From contig NZ_JXYH01000015.1 of NCBI RefSeq assembly GCF_001262635.1, forward strand, positions 1 to 64,000: a stretch of DNA of 64,000 nucleotides, in the 5' to 3' direction. This DNA comes from Aestuariivita boseongensis. Lineage in GTDB: Bacteria; Pseudomonadota; Alphaproteobacteria; Rhodobacterales; Rhodobacteraceae. This document shows positions 18,551-27,075 of the stretch, in pieces. The notes beneath the pieces were generated by a model, which was not told the DNA's origin, did no database searches, and saw nothing but the letters and a program-made list of their open reading frames with translations. Within the stretch, counting starts at the first letter, position 1. Each line of letters begins with the position of its first letter. A program made the translations under genes and the position numbers.

Positions 18551-19729
18551 TTATGCGATGCCGAATTTCATCAGCTTGATGGCAGCAAAATCGCTCACAT
18601 CCCCGCCCACGCGCTTGGTGGCGTAGAACAGGACATGCGGCTTGGTGCTGAACGGATCGCGCAGCACGCGCAGGTCCGGACGCTCGGCCACGGTATAGCC
18701 GTTGCTGAAATCCCCAAAGGCGATGGAAAAGCTGTCGATCGCGGCATCAGGCATATCCTCGGCGATCAGCACCGGATATCCCATCAGGCGCGCAGGCTCA
18801 CCCGCGGCAAGACCGTCCGACCACAGGAAGCGGCCATCCGCATCCTTCAGCTTGCGCACCAGCCCGGCGACCTTGGAATTCATCACGAAGGTCGCATTCG
18901 CACGGTATTGCGCGCCCAGCGCATAAACCAGATCGACGATCGCCTCTGCCGTCAGATCCCCTTCGCTGCCAGACGGCACATAGCCAAGATTGCCCCAGCT
19001 CCAGGTGCTGTTGTCGACAGCCGTATGCGCAAGAAACCCCTTGGGTTTATCCACACCATCGCCATTGATGAAGGCTGCCGCTTCTGCACGGGCGAACTTG
19101 TCGGCAATCCGGCCCGCCAGCCAGCCCTCGATGTCGAACGCGCTGTCATCCAGAAGCCGCTGCGATGCGCGCGGCATCGCGCTCAACTCGTTCAGCGGGA
19201 TCGAAATCCGGTCGATCTGCGGCGTGTCGCTTTCCGCCTGTGGGCCCGCTTCCGTGGCCCAACCCGCGCCGACATCGCCATGATCAACCAGCACGTCATA
19301 AGACGTCGCCTCGACATTCACCACATTTGAAATCGCACGGATCGAGGCGCTGGAGTTCAGCACCGACTGCACCGTGTCCGAGGTTTGCGGATCCACAAGA
19401 TACCCACCATCGCTGTTGACTGCGGTGGACAGCGCCTTGCCCTCCAGCTCCAGCCCACGCAGCCCGTCATCATCACCCGACCGCAGATAGGCGTTGAAGG
19501 CTTTCTTGTGGGGGGCGGCCAGATCGACACCGCCGGCCAGGTGCGGACGCGCCGCGGTTACAGATTTACGATCCAGCATGGTCACTCGCTCTTCGGTTTG
19601 TTTCAGTTTGGTTTGAATGTCGGCCTGAAAGCCTTTGAATTCAGACATGAAACCGGCCACAGCCTGTTTCACCTCCTCGGCCGGAGACACACCTTCCCCG
19701 ACCCGAGACATCGCCTCGGTCTTGCTCAT
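18551..19729 (-). CDS. GTA major capsid protein, HK97 fold (g5)
   Basis: 392 aa. The N-terminal about 100 residues are a helical, charged delta-scaffold (VKQAVAGFMSEFKGFQADIQ, KQTEERVTMLDRK) that the g4 protease is expected to remove. The mature HK97-fold domain starts near AAPHKKAFNAYLRSGDD, with TAVNSDGGYLVDPQTSD and the C-terminal FYATKRVGGDVSDFAAIKLMKFG. It assembles the GTA head. It is preceded by g4 with a 33-bp gap and an AAAGGA ribosome site. Confidence 0.96.
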   Translation of the reverse strand: MSKTEAMSRVGEGVSPAEEVKQAVAGFMSEFKGFQADIQTKLKQTEERVTMLDRKSVTAARPHLAGGVDLAAPHKKAFNAYLRSGDDDGLRGLELEGKALSTAVNSDGGYLVDPQTSDTVQSVLNSSASIRAISNVVNVEATSYDVLVDHGDVGAGWATEAGPQAESDTPQIDRISIPLNELSAMPRASQRLLDDSAFDIEGWLAGRIADKFARAEAAAFINGDGVDKPKGFLAHTAVDNSTWSWGNLGYVPSGSEGDLTAEAIVDLVYALGAQYRANATFVMNSKVAGLVRKLKDADGRFLWSDGLAAGEPARLMGYPVLIAEDMPDAAIDSFSIAFGDFSNGYTVAERPDLRVLRDPFSTKPHVLFYATKRVGGDVSDFAAIKLMKFGIA

Positions 19730-19762
19730 CCGCTCGTCCTTTCCGTGTCGCAGATCCGGCGC

Positions 19763-20347
19763 TCAGCGCCGTTCCATCTCCAGCCGCGCGCCCTCGAAGG
19801 CCGCCGCCACGTCGCGCCAGGCTGCATCGGTGTCAGGGGTCTCCCCCTTTGCCGCAACCCGCGCACTGGGCAGCATCGGGAAGGTCACCAGCGACACTTC
19901 CCAAAGCTCCAGTTCCTTCAGCAGCCGCTGACCGGCTTCGGTCTTTGCGGCCTTCACCGTCCTGTATCCGATCGACAGCCCGTCAATCGCGCCCGCCTCG
20001 ATCAGGGCGATCGCTTCGCGCCCTTTCTGCGTGCCGTCCAGCAAGCGGCCTTTCACATAAAGCCCGCGCGCATCCTCGCGCACCTCGTCCCAGACGCCGA
20101 TGGGCTGGGCCGGATCGTGCTGCCACAGCATCTTCACCCGACGCCCGTCCGCCCCCAGCGCCTTCAACGATGCGGCATAAGCCCCCTTGCCCACGATATC
20201 GCCGCCCTGATCGGCCTGTTCAAACAGACTGGCATAGCCCTTGATCACTGCACCATCCGTAATTGTCACCGCCTCGCCAAAGCGCGCAAATTTATGTTCC
20301 AGTCCGCCGATATCCACTGCCCCGCTCCTCATTGTCTCATTGCACAT
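19763..20347 (-). CDS. GTA prohead protease (g4)
   Basis: 194 aa, HK97-type U35 serine protease. Visible are IKGYASLFEQADQGGD, VKMLWQHDPAQPIGVW with the catalytic His, and the SIGYRTVKA serine region. It matures the capsid by removing the scaffold. The first ATG (MCNETMRSG) overlaps g3.5 by 11 bp; the second (MRSGAVDIGG, from 20332) would give 189 aa. Neither has a clear ribosome site, so coupling to g3.5 is likely. Confidence 0.93.
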   Translation of the reverse strand: MCNETMRSGAVDIGGLEHKFARFGEAVTITDGAVIKGYASLFEQADQGGDIVGKGAYAASLKALGADGRRVKMLWQHDPAQPIGVWDEVREDARGLYVKGRLLDGTQKGREAIALIEAGAIDGLSIGYRTVKAAKTEAGQRLLKELELWEVSLVTFPMLPSARVAAKGETPDTDAAWRDVAAAFEGARLEMERR

Positions 20348-20555
20348 AGGTGAAAACCGATCGGAAGGTCTCCGCCAGGATCACCGCCAACATCCCATAG
20401 ACGATCAGCCACAAGCGCCGCTCGATGGTCTCGACCATCTCCTCGACCCGGTCGATCTGGCCTGTCATCATCTTGAACTGAACCTCCGTCACCCTCTCAT
20501 GCGCCTTCAGCCGCAGCCCCGGCGCACAGATGAAATCGTTCTCGCGCTCACCCAT
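20337..20555 (-). CDS. GTA head formation protein (g3.5, rcc01685-like)
   Basis: 72 aa. Starts MGERENDFICAPGLRLKAHERV, with an amphipathic helix (TGQIDRVEEMVETIERR) and a C-terminal hydrophobic segment (LWLIVYGMLAVILAETF). I recognise it as the small gene between portal and protease in Rhodobacterales GTAs. It overlaps the portal by 8 bp and the protease by 11 bp. Its role in head formation is taken from the family name. Confidence 0.9.
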   Translation of the reverse strand: MGERENDFICAPGLRLKAHERVTEVQFKMMTGQIDRVEEMVETIERRLWLIVYGMLAVILAETFRSVFTYVQ

Positions 20556-21720
20556 CGGACATCACCGGCAATCCCAGCAGGCTTCGCTTCTCCGCCTGGG
20601 TCAGAAAATCCGCCCGGGCGACCCGCGCCCATTGCGCATCCCGCTCCGCCGACAACGCAGGCACCTGGTCCAGATCCGGGCGCAACTCAACGGCCTCACC
20701 GCTATGAGTGGCCAGCCAGACCGACAGCGCCGCTGTCACCCGCGTCACCAGAGGCAGCACCGTCAGGCGATAAAACGCGCGATTGGCCTCCTGATAATTG
20801 GCATAGGTCGCATCTCCCGGAATCCCCAACAGCATCGGCGGCACCCCAAAGGCCAGCGCGATCTCACGTGCGGCAGCTTCCTTGGTTTTTTGGAACTCCA
20901 TATCCGACGGCGAAAAGCCCATCGGTTTCCAATCCAGCCCACCATCCAGCAACATCGGACGCCCCGCATTGCGCGCCCCCTGATGATAGCTCTCCATTTC
21001 CACCTGCAGCCGGTCGAACTGCTCCTCGCTCAGCTGGCCCTGCCCGTCTACGCCGCGATAGATAATGGCCCCCGAAGGCCGCGCTGCATTGTCCAGCAAG
21101 GCCTTCGACCAGCGCGAGGCCGCGTTGTGTACATCCAGCGCCATCGCCGCCGCCTGCATGGGCGACAACCCGTAATGATCGTCCTGCGGGTGGAAGCTGC
21201 GAATATGACAGATCGGCGACGGATCACTCACATGGAACCGGTGCTTCTTGCCGCCCACCACATAATCGAACGCCGCAGGCCAGCCATCCGTGCCAGGCAC
21301 CACATGCATCCGGTCCGACCGCAACACATGCAGCTCAGCCGGAACCAATGCATCCCCATGGACCGCCTCAACATAGGCATTGCCCGACAGCATCAGCTGA
21401 CCGTAAAGCGCCTCAAGGAAATCCGACCGCCCCTGCGCCGCGTTCGGTTGCGCCAACAGCTCGAGAACCGGATGCTGGTCAAACCGCTGCGTGGCGTCCT
21501 GCAGGATCAACGGCAGCGCTGCTGCTGCTTCCGCGATCAGTTTGACCGACCGGAACCCAACCGGATTGCCGGCAAAGCCTGTCTTGGTCAAAGACACCGT
21601 GTCCCGCGGGCTCCACGCCACGCGGCCCGAGCTCTGATAGGCCACAACAGGCCCCGTCCGGCTCGCTTTCTGCTCCGGCTGGATCTCCTGCTTATTGCGT
21701 CGGAAGACGTCGAACACCAT
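20548..21720 (-). CDS. GTA portal protein (g3)
   Basis: 390 aa from the ATG at 21720 (MVFDVFRRNKQEIQPEQKA); an upstream in-frame start lies in the gap to g2. HK97-family portal features are ETAIDLxFGVP-like KEAAAREIALAFGVPPMLLGIPGD, YANYQEANRAFYRLTVLP and YVEAVHGDALVPAELHVLRSD-type clip residues. It makes the dodecameric DNA channel at the head vertex and docks terminase. It is separated from g2 by 102 bp holding two palindromes. Confidence 0.95.
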   Translation of the reverse strand: MVFDVFRRNKQEIQPEQKASRTGPVVAYQSSGRVAWSPRDTVSLTKTGFAGNPVGFRSVKLIAEAAAALPLILQDATQRFDQHPVLELLAQPNAAQGRSDFLEALYGQLMLSGNAYVEAVHGDALVPAELHVLRSDRMHVVPGTDGWPAAFDYVVGGKKHRFHVSDPSPICHIRSFHPQDDHYGLSPMQAAAMALDVHNAASRWSKALLDNAARPSGAIIYRGVDGQGQLSEEQFDRLQVEMESYHQGARNAGRPMLLDGGLDWKPMGFSPSDMEFQKTKEAAAREIALAFGVPPMLLGIPGDATYANYQEANRAFYRLTVLPLVTRVTAALSVWLATHSGEAVELRPDLDQVPALSAERDAQWARVARADFLTQAEKRSLLGLPVMSDG

Positions 21721-21784
21721 TCTCAAGCTCCTCTTTGGGACATGCCCGTCGTTGATGAGGAAGGTTGTCCCACAGCTTTCCAAA

Positions 21785-21809
21785 GGTTTCGGAAACCCAC
21801 CGTACGGTG
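21785..21809. repeat. Two adjacent palindromes between g2 and g3
   Basis: GGTTTC-G-GAAACC (21785-21797) is followed directly by the perfect 12-bp palindrome CACCGTACGGTG (21798-21809), in the 102-bp gap between terminase and portal genes. There is no T-run. It could be an RNA hairpin pair, an internal regulatory site or a protein-binding site. No function is assignable from sequence. Confidence 0.45.
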
Positions 21810-21822
21810 CCCCTGCAACGGC

Positions 21823-23196
21823 TCACAACACCCGCACGCGCGGCGCGCCAGACCGCTTTTTCGCGGGCTCGATCATCAGCTCATGCAACGCCCAGACCAG
21901 CGCATCGACGCGGTCCGGTGACCCTTTTCCCTGAAACCCCGCAACCGTCATCTGGCCCATCTGATCTTCCAGCGCATGCAGCCCGCGCACGTGATGCACC
22001 CGCCCCTGTTCGTAAAGCGCGGCCACCGGCTCCGCCCGCGCCACCTTCCCGCGCGAGGCATGGACCGACTTGAACGGCACCACATCATTGACCTGCCGCA
22101 CGACTTCCTCCACCAGCAGCCCGCCCTGATTGGTTTCCACCACCAGCCGGTCCGCACCGTACAGATCGAAGGCCGCCACCGCCGTTTCTGCCCAACCGAT
22201 GGGGCCCACGCCCTGCACGGTCTCATCGGCCAGCACCCAGGCCTCCCAATCGCGCGGCTCGCCCTGCATCCGCACGCCGGCAACCACAATCCCACAGGCA
22301 TCCGATCCCTGCGCGGCACTCACCGCCGGATCCACGCCCACCACGATCCGGTCCAGCTCAGGCACGTGGTCGACCTGCGCCTGCACCAACATGTCAGTTG
22401 ACCACAACGCCCCCTCGATATCGGCCAGCAGAACGCCATCCAGCTCCTGCCGCCCCAGCCGTGTGCCCGCATATCGCCTGCGTACCTCCTCCAAAAACGA
22501 CGCTGCCAGATTGGCCCGGTTCGCCTCGGTCGGCGCATGCGTGACCACAGTCGACGATGCCTCCAAAAGCTGGGTCAAAACCTCCACATTCCGTGGCGTG
22601 GTCGTCACGCAAACCCGCGGATCCTCACCCAGCCGCAGCGCGAACTGCAGCATATCCCAGGTGGCCTGCCCCTTGCGCCACTTGGCCAGCTCATCAACCC
22701 AGGCCGCATCAAACTGCGGCCCCCGCAGCCCTTCCGGGTCGTGCGCCGAATAGGCCTTCGCCTCCGCCCCGTTCGGCCAGATCAGCTTGGCCTCACCCGC
22801 CTTCCACAGCGGCCGTCTGTCAGGCGGTGAACAGGCCATGAGCCCGCTGTCGCCAAAAACCATGACGTCGCGCACCTGATCAAACGTCTCGCCCACAAGC
22901 GCCACGCGCTTGGCCCGGCCCGGCGCAAGGGGCATCCCCCCTTCCACCTGCGCGCGCACCCATTCGGCCCCCGCCCGCGTCTTGCCTGCGCCGCGCCCGC
23001 CCAGGATCACCCAGGACCGCCAGTCGCCTTCAGGGGGCAATTGATGCTCCATCGCCCAGAATTCGAAAAGGAAAGGGAGGGCACACAGCCCTCCCGCCTT
23101 GATCATCGCCAGAAATTCATCCTGTTTCACAACAGGTTCGGAGGCGAGCCAGGCGGCACCCGATCTCAAATCGAGCCGCGTCAAGGTCGACGGCAT
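21823..23196 (-). CDS. GTA terminase large subunit (g2)
   Basis: 457 aa from the ATG at 23196, which has GAGG five bases upstream; an earlier in-frame ATG at 23241 would add 15 residues. The ATPase shows Walker A VILGGRGAGKTRAGAEW and the DAAWVDELAKWRKG Walker-B/coupling segment. The nuclease domain shows IVVGVDPAVSAAQGSD (RNase H-like first Asp) and LVVETNQGGLLVEEV. In GTAs this motor packages host DNA headfuls without a specific pac site. The 5' end overlaps g1 by 80 bp in another frame. Confidence 0.95.
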   Translation of the reverse strand: MPSTLTRLDLRSGAAWLASEPVVKQDEFLAMIKAGGLCALPFLFEFWAMEHQLPPEGDWRSWVILGGRGAGKTRAGAEWVRAQVEGGMPLAPGRAKRVALVGETFDQVRDVMVFGDSGLMACSPPDRRPLWKAGEAKLIWPNGAEAKAYSAHDPEGLRGPQFDAAWVDELAKWRKGQATWDMLQFALRLGEDPRVCVTTTPRNVEVLTQLLEASSTVVTHAPTEANRANLAASFLEEVRRRYAGTRLGRQELDGVLLADIEGALWSTDMLVQAQVDHVPELDRIVVGVDPAVSAAQGSDACGIVVAGVRMQGEPRDWEAWVLADETVQGVGPIGWAETAVAAFDLYGADRLVVETNQGGLLVEEVVRQVNDVVPFKSVHASRGKVARAEPVAALYEQGRVHHVRGLHALEDQMGQMTVAGFQGKGSPDRVDALVWALHELMIEPAKKRSGAPRVRVL

Positions 23197-23449
23197 ATCC
23201 GCCTCGGGCAATCCCAAGTTCTTTGTTTCTCTGTTCTGCAAGGTTGGCCTCCAATTTCATACAGCTTCTGACCAGACCTTCCGCAGGCGACAGCAGTTTC
23301 TGCGCCGCGGAAAAGTCGATATCCTCACCGTCTGCGGCCTGTTCATTCAGGTCGTCGATGACCCTTCGCAGTTTTTTCAAACGCGCCAGGAAAACCTTAA
23401 GCAATTCCTCGGTCGCGGCACTTTCCGTGCCTGAAGTAACGAGTGTCAT
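23117..23449 (-). CDS. GTA small terminase subunit (g1)
   Basis: 110 aa and very helical (ATEELLKVFLARLKKLRRVIDDLNEQ; LLSPAEGLVRSCMKLEANLAEQRNKELG). It has the size and position of RcGTA g1, the small terminase that contacts the large subunit but in GTAs has lost sequence-specific DNA recognition. It is the first gene of the operon. The 207-bp gap upstream to mltG should contain the main GTA promoter; I see no confident -35/-10 pair there. The 3' end overlaps g2. Confidence 0.9.
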   Translation of the reverse strand: MTLVTSGTESAATEELLKVFLARLKKLRRVIDDLNEQAADGEDIDFSAAQKLLSPAEGLVRSCMKLEANLAEQRNKELGIARGGYAVDLDAARFEIGCRLARLRTCCETG

Positions 23450-23656
23450 GGATTATTGTCCTCATGCGTGAATGCTTTCCGCACGAGAGAAACGCAAAAC
23501 GGCCCCGAGGCAGCGCCAGGGGACCGTTTGCAATTCTTCCAGCCTAACACAACCTATACGAGAAACCGCACGCCGAGTCAATATGGAAGACGCAGGTAAG
23601 CACCTGCAAAACATTGAAAATTTTCACTAATTTTGGATTACCCGAGCGTTCGCCGC

Positions 23657-24826
23657 TCAGTTATCCGAATTTGCCCGCTCCGCTTCCAGCCGACGATAGG
23701 CCGCAACATTCTGGTTATGCTCGGCCAGAGTTGTCGCGAAATTATGCCCGTCTGCCGGGTCCAAGGACTTCGCCACGAAGAAGATGTAATCGGTGTCGGG
23801 CGGGTTTGCCGCCGCCTCCAGACTGGCCTGACCGGGATTGGCAATCGGCGTCGCGGGCAATCCGTCAATTACATAGGTATTCCAAGGGTTTTCGGCACGA
23901 AGTTCACTCTGCCTGATGCCACGGCCCAGGGTGCCACGCCCTTCGGTAATGCCATAGATCACCGTCGGATCGGTCTGAAGCCGCATCCCCTGCCGCAAGC
24001 GATTCACGAAGACGCTGGCCACCGGCCCCCGCTCTTCCGCATTGCCGGTCTCTTTCTCGATGATCGACGCCAGGATCAGCATTTCTTCGGGGCTTTCCAA
24101 AGGCAACCCATCCTGCCGGCTCTGCCAGGCCTGCGTGATCCGCTCTTCCTGCGCCGCCTGCATCCGCGCCAGAACCGCTGCGCGCGCATCGCCCACGCGC
24201 ACCTCATAACTGTCGGGCGCCAGCATGCCTTCCGCAGGCACCTCGGCCACCTCGCCTTCCAAAACATCCATCGCTTTCAGGCTTTCGGTAACCTGCCAGC
24301 TTGTCACACCTTCGGCCAGGGCAATCCGGAATCGCGTGCCGGGCTGCGCCTTCTTTTCAGTGTAAACTTCAGGCGCTGCCTCTTCCGCAGGATTGAACTC
24401 CGCGATTTCGACAAAGCGGTTCGACGTCGGGTCCAGCTCCCTCACCTCGGCCAAAACCCGTGTCACACCAATGCGATAGACCACTTCGGTGCCGCAGGTG
24501 CTGGCCCCGCCACGGGTGATCTGATCGACAATCGTCTCCATCGACGCGCCCGGTTCCACAAGGAAACTACCTGCCTTCAGTTGCGATGACTTATCGGTGT
24601 AATCCGCGCCCATCCGGAAAATCCGCGACGATGTGATCGCGCCTTCCGCCTGCAGGTTTTCACTGACGCGGCTCATGTTCGATCCACGATCAACCTGCAG
24701 GCAGATCGCCTCGGTCAAAGGGCCTTCCGCCCGGTACTGCGCCTGACCCCACATGATCAGACCACCCAGCAGAAACAGCGCCACAATCAGCAGCGACAGC
24801 CCGTTCGAGGCGACAGCCCGCCACAT
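23657..24826 (-). CDS. mltG: Endolytic peptidoglycan transglycosylase MltG (YceG-like)
   Basis: 389 aa. One N-terminal membrane span (LSLLIVALFLLGGLIMWG, residues 10-27) anchors a periplasmic LysM-like and YceG domain. The catalytic Glu is in ILASIIEKETGNAEERG, followed by VASVFVNRLRQGMRLQTDPTVIYG and the WNTYVIDGLPATPIANPG substrate motif. It cuts nascent glycan strands and is thought to set chain length. It abuts fabF, sharing one base, a conserved neighbourhood in alphaproteobacteria. Confidence 0.96.
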   Translation of the reverse strand: MWRAVASNGLSLLIVALFLLGGLIMWGQAQYRAEGPLTEAICLQVDRGSNMSRVSENLQAEGAITSSRIFRMGADYTDKSSQLKAGSFLVEPGASMETIVDQITRGGASTCGTEVVYRIGVTRVLAEVRELDPTSNRFVEIAEFNPAEEAAPEVYTEKKAQPGTRFRIALAEGVTSWQVTESLKAMDVLEGEVAEVPAEGMLAPDSYEVRVGDARAAVLARMQAAQEERITQAWQSRQDGLPLESPEEMLILASIIEKETGNAEERGPVASVFVNRLRQGMRLQTDPTVIYGITEGRGTLGRGIRQSELRAENPWNTYVIDGLPATPIANPGQASLEAAANPPDTDYIFFVAKSLDPADGHNFATTLAEHNQNVAAYRRLEAERANSDN

Positions 24827-26085
24827 CAGCGCACCTTCCCGAAGACCACGCTCGCATTGGTGCCGCCAAAGCCGAAGGAATTCGACAAGGCCACGTTGAT
24901 CTCGCGCTCCCGCTTGGCATTCGGGGCCAGATCAACCGGCGTTTCAACGGCGAGGTTTTCCAGGTTGATCGTCGGCGGGGCCACCTGATCGCGGATCGCC
25001 AGGATCGAAAAGATCGCCTCGATCGCACCCGCAGCGCCCAGCAAATGCCCCGTGGCCGATTTCGTCGACGACATGGTCACCTTGCCCGCCGCATCGCCCA
25101 TCAGGCGTTCGACTGCGGCCAGTTCGATCACATCCGCCATGGTCGAGGTGCCATGCGCGTTGATGTAATCAATGTCCGCAGGCTCCAGCCCCGCGTCGCG
25201 CAGCGCCGCGCGCATGGACCGCTCGCCGCCTTCCCCGTCCTCGGACGGCGCGGTGATGTGATAGGCATCGCCCGACAGGCCATAGCCCAGCACCTCGGCA
25301 TAGATCTTCGCGCCGCGTGCCTTGGCGTGCTCGTATTCCTCCAGCACAACAATGCCCGCACCCTCGCCCATCACGAACCCGTCACGGTCCGCGTCATAGG
25401 GGCGGCTGGCCTTCTCAGGCTCATGGCCACGCTTGGTCGACAGCGCCTTACAGGCATTGAACCCGGCAATCCCGATCTTGCAGATCGCGGCCTCAGCCCC
25501 GCCGGCCACCATCACATCGGCATCGCCATATTTGATCATACGCGCCGCGTCCCCGATGGCATGCGCCCCGGTGGAACAGGCCGTCACAACCGAATGGTTC
25601 GGACCTTTGAAGCCGTATTTGATGCTCACCTGACCGGAAATCAGGTTGATCAGCGCACCCGGCACAAAGAACGGGCTCACGCGGCGGACGCCCTTTTCTT
25701 CCATCAGTATGGTGGTATTCGCGATCGAGTTCAGACCCCCAATCCCAGAACCGATCAGAACACCCGTCCGCTCAAGGCTTTCACGGTCCTCCGGCATCCA
25801 GCCCGAATCCTCGACCGCCTGCTGAGCCGCCGCCACGCCGAACATGATGAAGGTGTCGACCTTGCGCTGCTCCTTGGGCTCCATATAGGCGTCGGCATTG
25901 AACGTCCCGTCCGACCCGTCCCCGCGCGGCACTTCGCAGGCATAGGTGGTGGCCAAGCCTTCAGGATCAAAGCCCGTAATGGTTCCCGCACCCGATTGGC
26001 CATCCAGAATCCGCGACCACGATGCTTCCACACCATCGGCCAGCGGCGTCACCAGACCCAGCCCCGTCACCACAACTCTGCGCAT
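24826..26085 (-). CDS. fabF: 3-oxoacyl-ACP synthase II (KAS II)
   Basis: 419 aa from MRRVVVTGLGLVTPL at 26085; an ATG eight codons earlier is less family-like. It elongates acyl-ACP with malonyl-ACP. The catalytic triad is visible as Cys in SVVTACSTGAHAIGD, His in NAHGTSTMAD and His in TKSATGHLLGAAG, with the GFGGTNA C-terminal loop. It lies upstream of mltG in one minus-strand unit with the other fab genes. Confidence 0.97.
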   Translation of the reverse strand: MRRVVVTGLGLVTPLADGVEASWSRILDGQSGAGTITGFDPEGLATTYACEVPRGDGSDGTFNADAYMEPKEQRKVDTFIMFGVAAAQQAVEDSGWMPEDRESLERTGVLIGSGIGGLNSIANTTILMEEKGVRRVSPFFVPGALINLISGQVSIKYGFKGPNHSVVTACSTGAHAIGDAARMIKYGDADVMVAGGAEAAICKIGIAGFNACKALSTKRGHEPEKASRPYDADRDGFVMGEGAGIVVLEEYEHAKARGAKIYAEVLGYGLSGDAYHITAPSEDGEGGERSMRAALRDAGLEPADIDYINAHGTSTMADVIELAAVERLMGDAAGKVTMSSTKSATGHLLGAAGAIEAIFSILAIRDQVAPPTINLENLAVETPVDLAPNAKREREINVALSNSFGFGGTNASVVFGKVR

Positions 26086-26206
26086 GGAATGCCCTTTCGC
26101 CTCTTGCATTTCTTGCCTGCGTCATACCCCGACCGGGCAACCGGGGGCAAGAGCGCTCAGCCCCTGGGCAGTCGCCCGCCCAGAGCAGCACAAGGCCAGC
26201 AAGCTG

Positions 26207-26950
26207 TTATTGAAAATCCGCGATGGGCTCAGGGCGCGGCTGCGCAACGGCCAGCGCCTCGGCCAAGTCCAGGTCGCGGCTGAACAGCGCCCGCCCCACC
26301 AAGACACCCGAAATGTTGGGGATGTATTTCGCCCGCGCAATGTCATCGACGGTGTTGATCACCCCGCGCACCATCACAGGCACCCGCACCTGCGCCGCAA
26401 GACCTGATACCATGCCAAGCTGGGCTTCGACCTCTTCCATGTCACTGTCGATATCGGTGATGATCACCCCGGCCAGCGGCGTATCGCTGAAAGCGGCGAT
26501 AAAGTCTTCGGGGGTAAAGGCGGTGGCCGCGCGCCAGCCTTCGCTCATGACCTTGCCTTGCCAGACATCCACCGCCAGAACGATCTGGTCGGGGAAGCTG
26601 CGGGCCAGCTCCTTCACCAGATCGGGGTTCTGCGTGGCAAGCGTACCGATCACGATGCGCCCCGCGCCCTTGTCAATCCAGCGCACCACCGACTCGCGCG
26701 TGCGGAACCCTCCACCAAGCTGTACCGGAATACCGGCCGTGCGGATGATATCCTCCAACAGCGTGTTGTTCGCATTTCCCCCGACGACACCGTCGAAATC
26801 GGTAACATGCATCCACTGCGCGCCCGCTTCGCGGAACTTGCGCGCGGTTTCGATCGGGTCAACATGCCAGATCACCGGCTCGTTCAGACGGCCGCGCTTC
26901 AACGACACACAACGGCCTTGCTGCAATTCGATCGTGGGATAGACAATCAT
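26207..26950 (-). CDS. HisA/HisF-like TIM-barrel paralogue
   Basis: 247 aa from MIVYPTIELQQGRCVSL at 26950. The overall HisA pattern is clear: MHVTDFDGVVGGNANN, IPVQLGGGFRTRESV, GAGRIVIGTLATQNPDLV, LAVDVWQGKVMSEGW, ITDIDSDM and a phosphate-site GVLVGRALF. True HisA begins with PAIDL, where Asp is the catalytic base; here it is PTIEL, so Asp is replaced by Glu. The second acid (AVDVWQGK) is kept. It sits between the GNAT and fabF genes, not with his genes, so it is probably a paralogue with a different or altered substrate. Confidence 0.85.
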   Translation of the reverse strand: MIVYPTIELQQGRCVSLKRGRLNEPVIWHVDPIETARKFREAGAQWMHVTDFDGVVGGNANNTLLEDIIRTAGIPVQLGGGFRTRESVVRWIDKGAGRIVIGTLATQNPDLVKELARSFPDQIVLAVDVWQGKVMSEGWRAATAFTPEDFIAAFSDTPLAGVIITDIDSDMEEVEAQLGMVSGLAAQVRVPVMVRGVINTVDDIARAKYIPNISGVLVGRALFSRDLDLAEALAVAQPRPEPIADFQ

Positions 26951-27075
26951 GGCGAGCCCTTTCCTCCGGTCACCTGCGCCCAACGCGCAAGCGACACGCT
27001 AACACAGGACAGCCACCCGACCGCTCACCAGTTTCGACATTCACAGCCTCAATTGCGGCACCGGCAACGCTTTGC

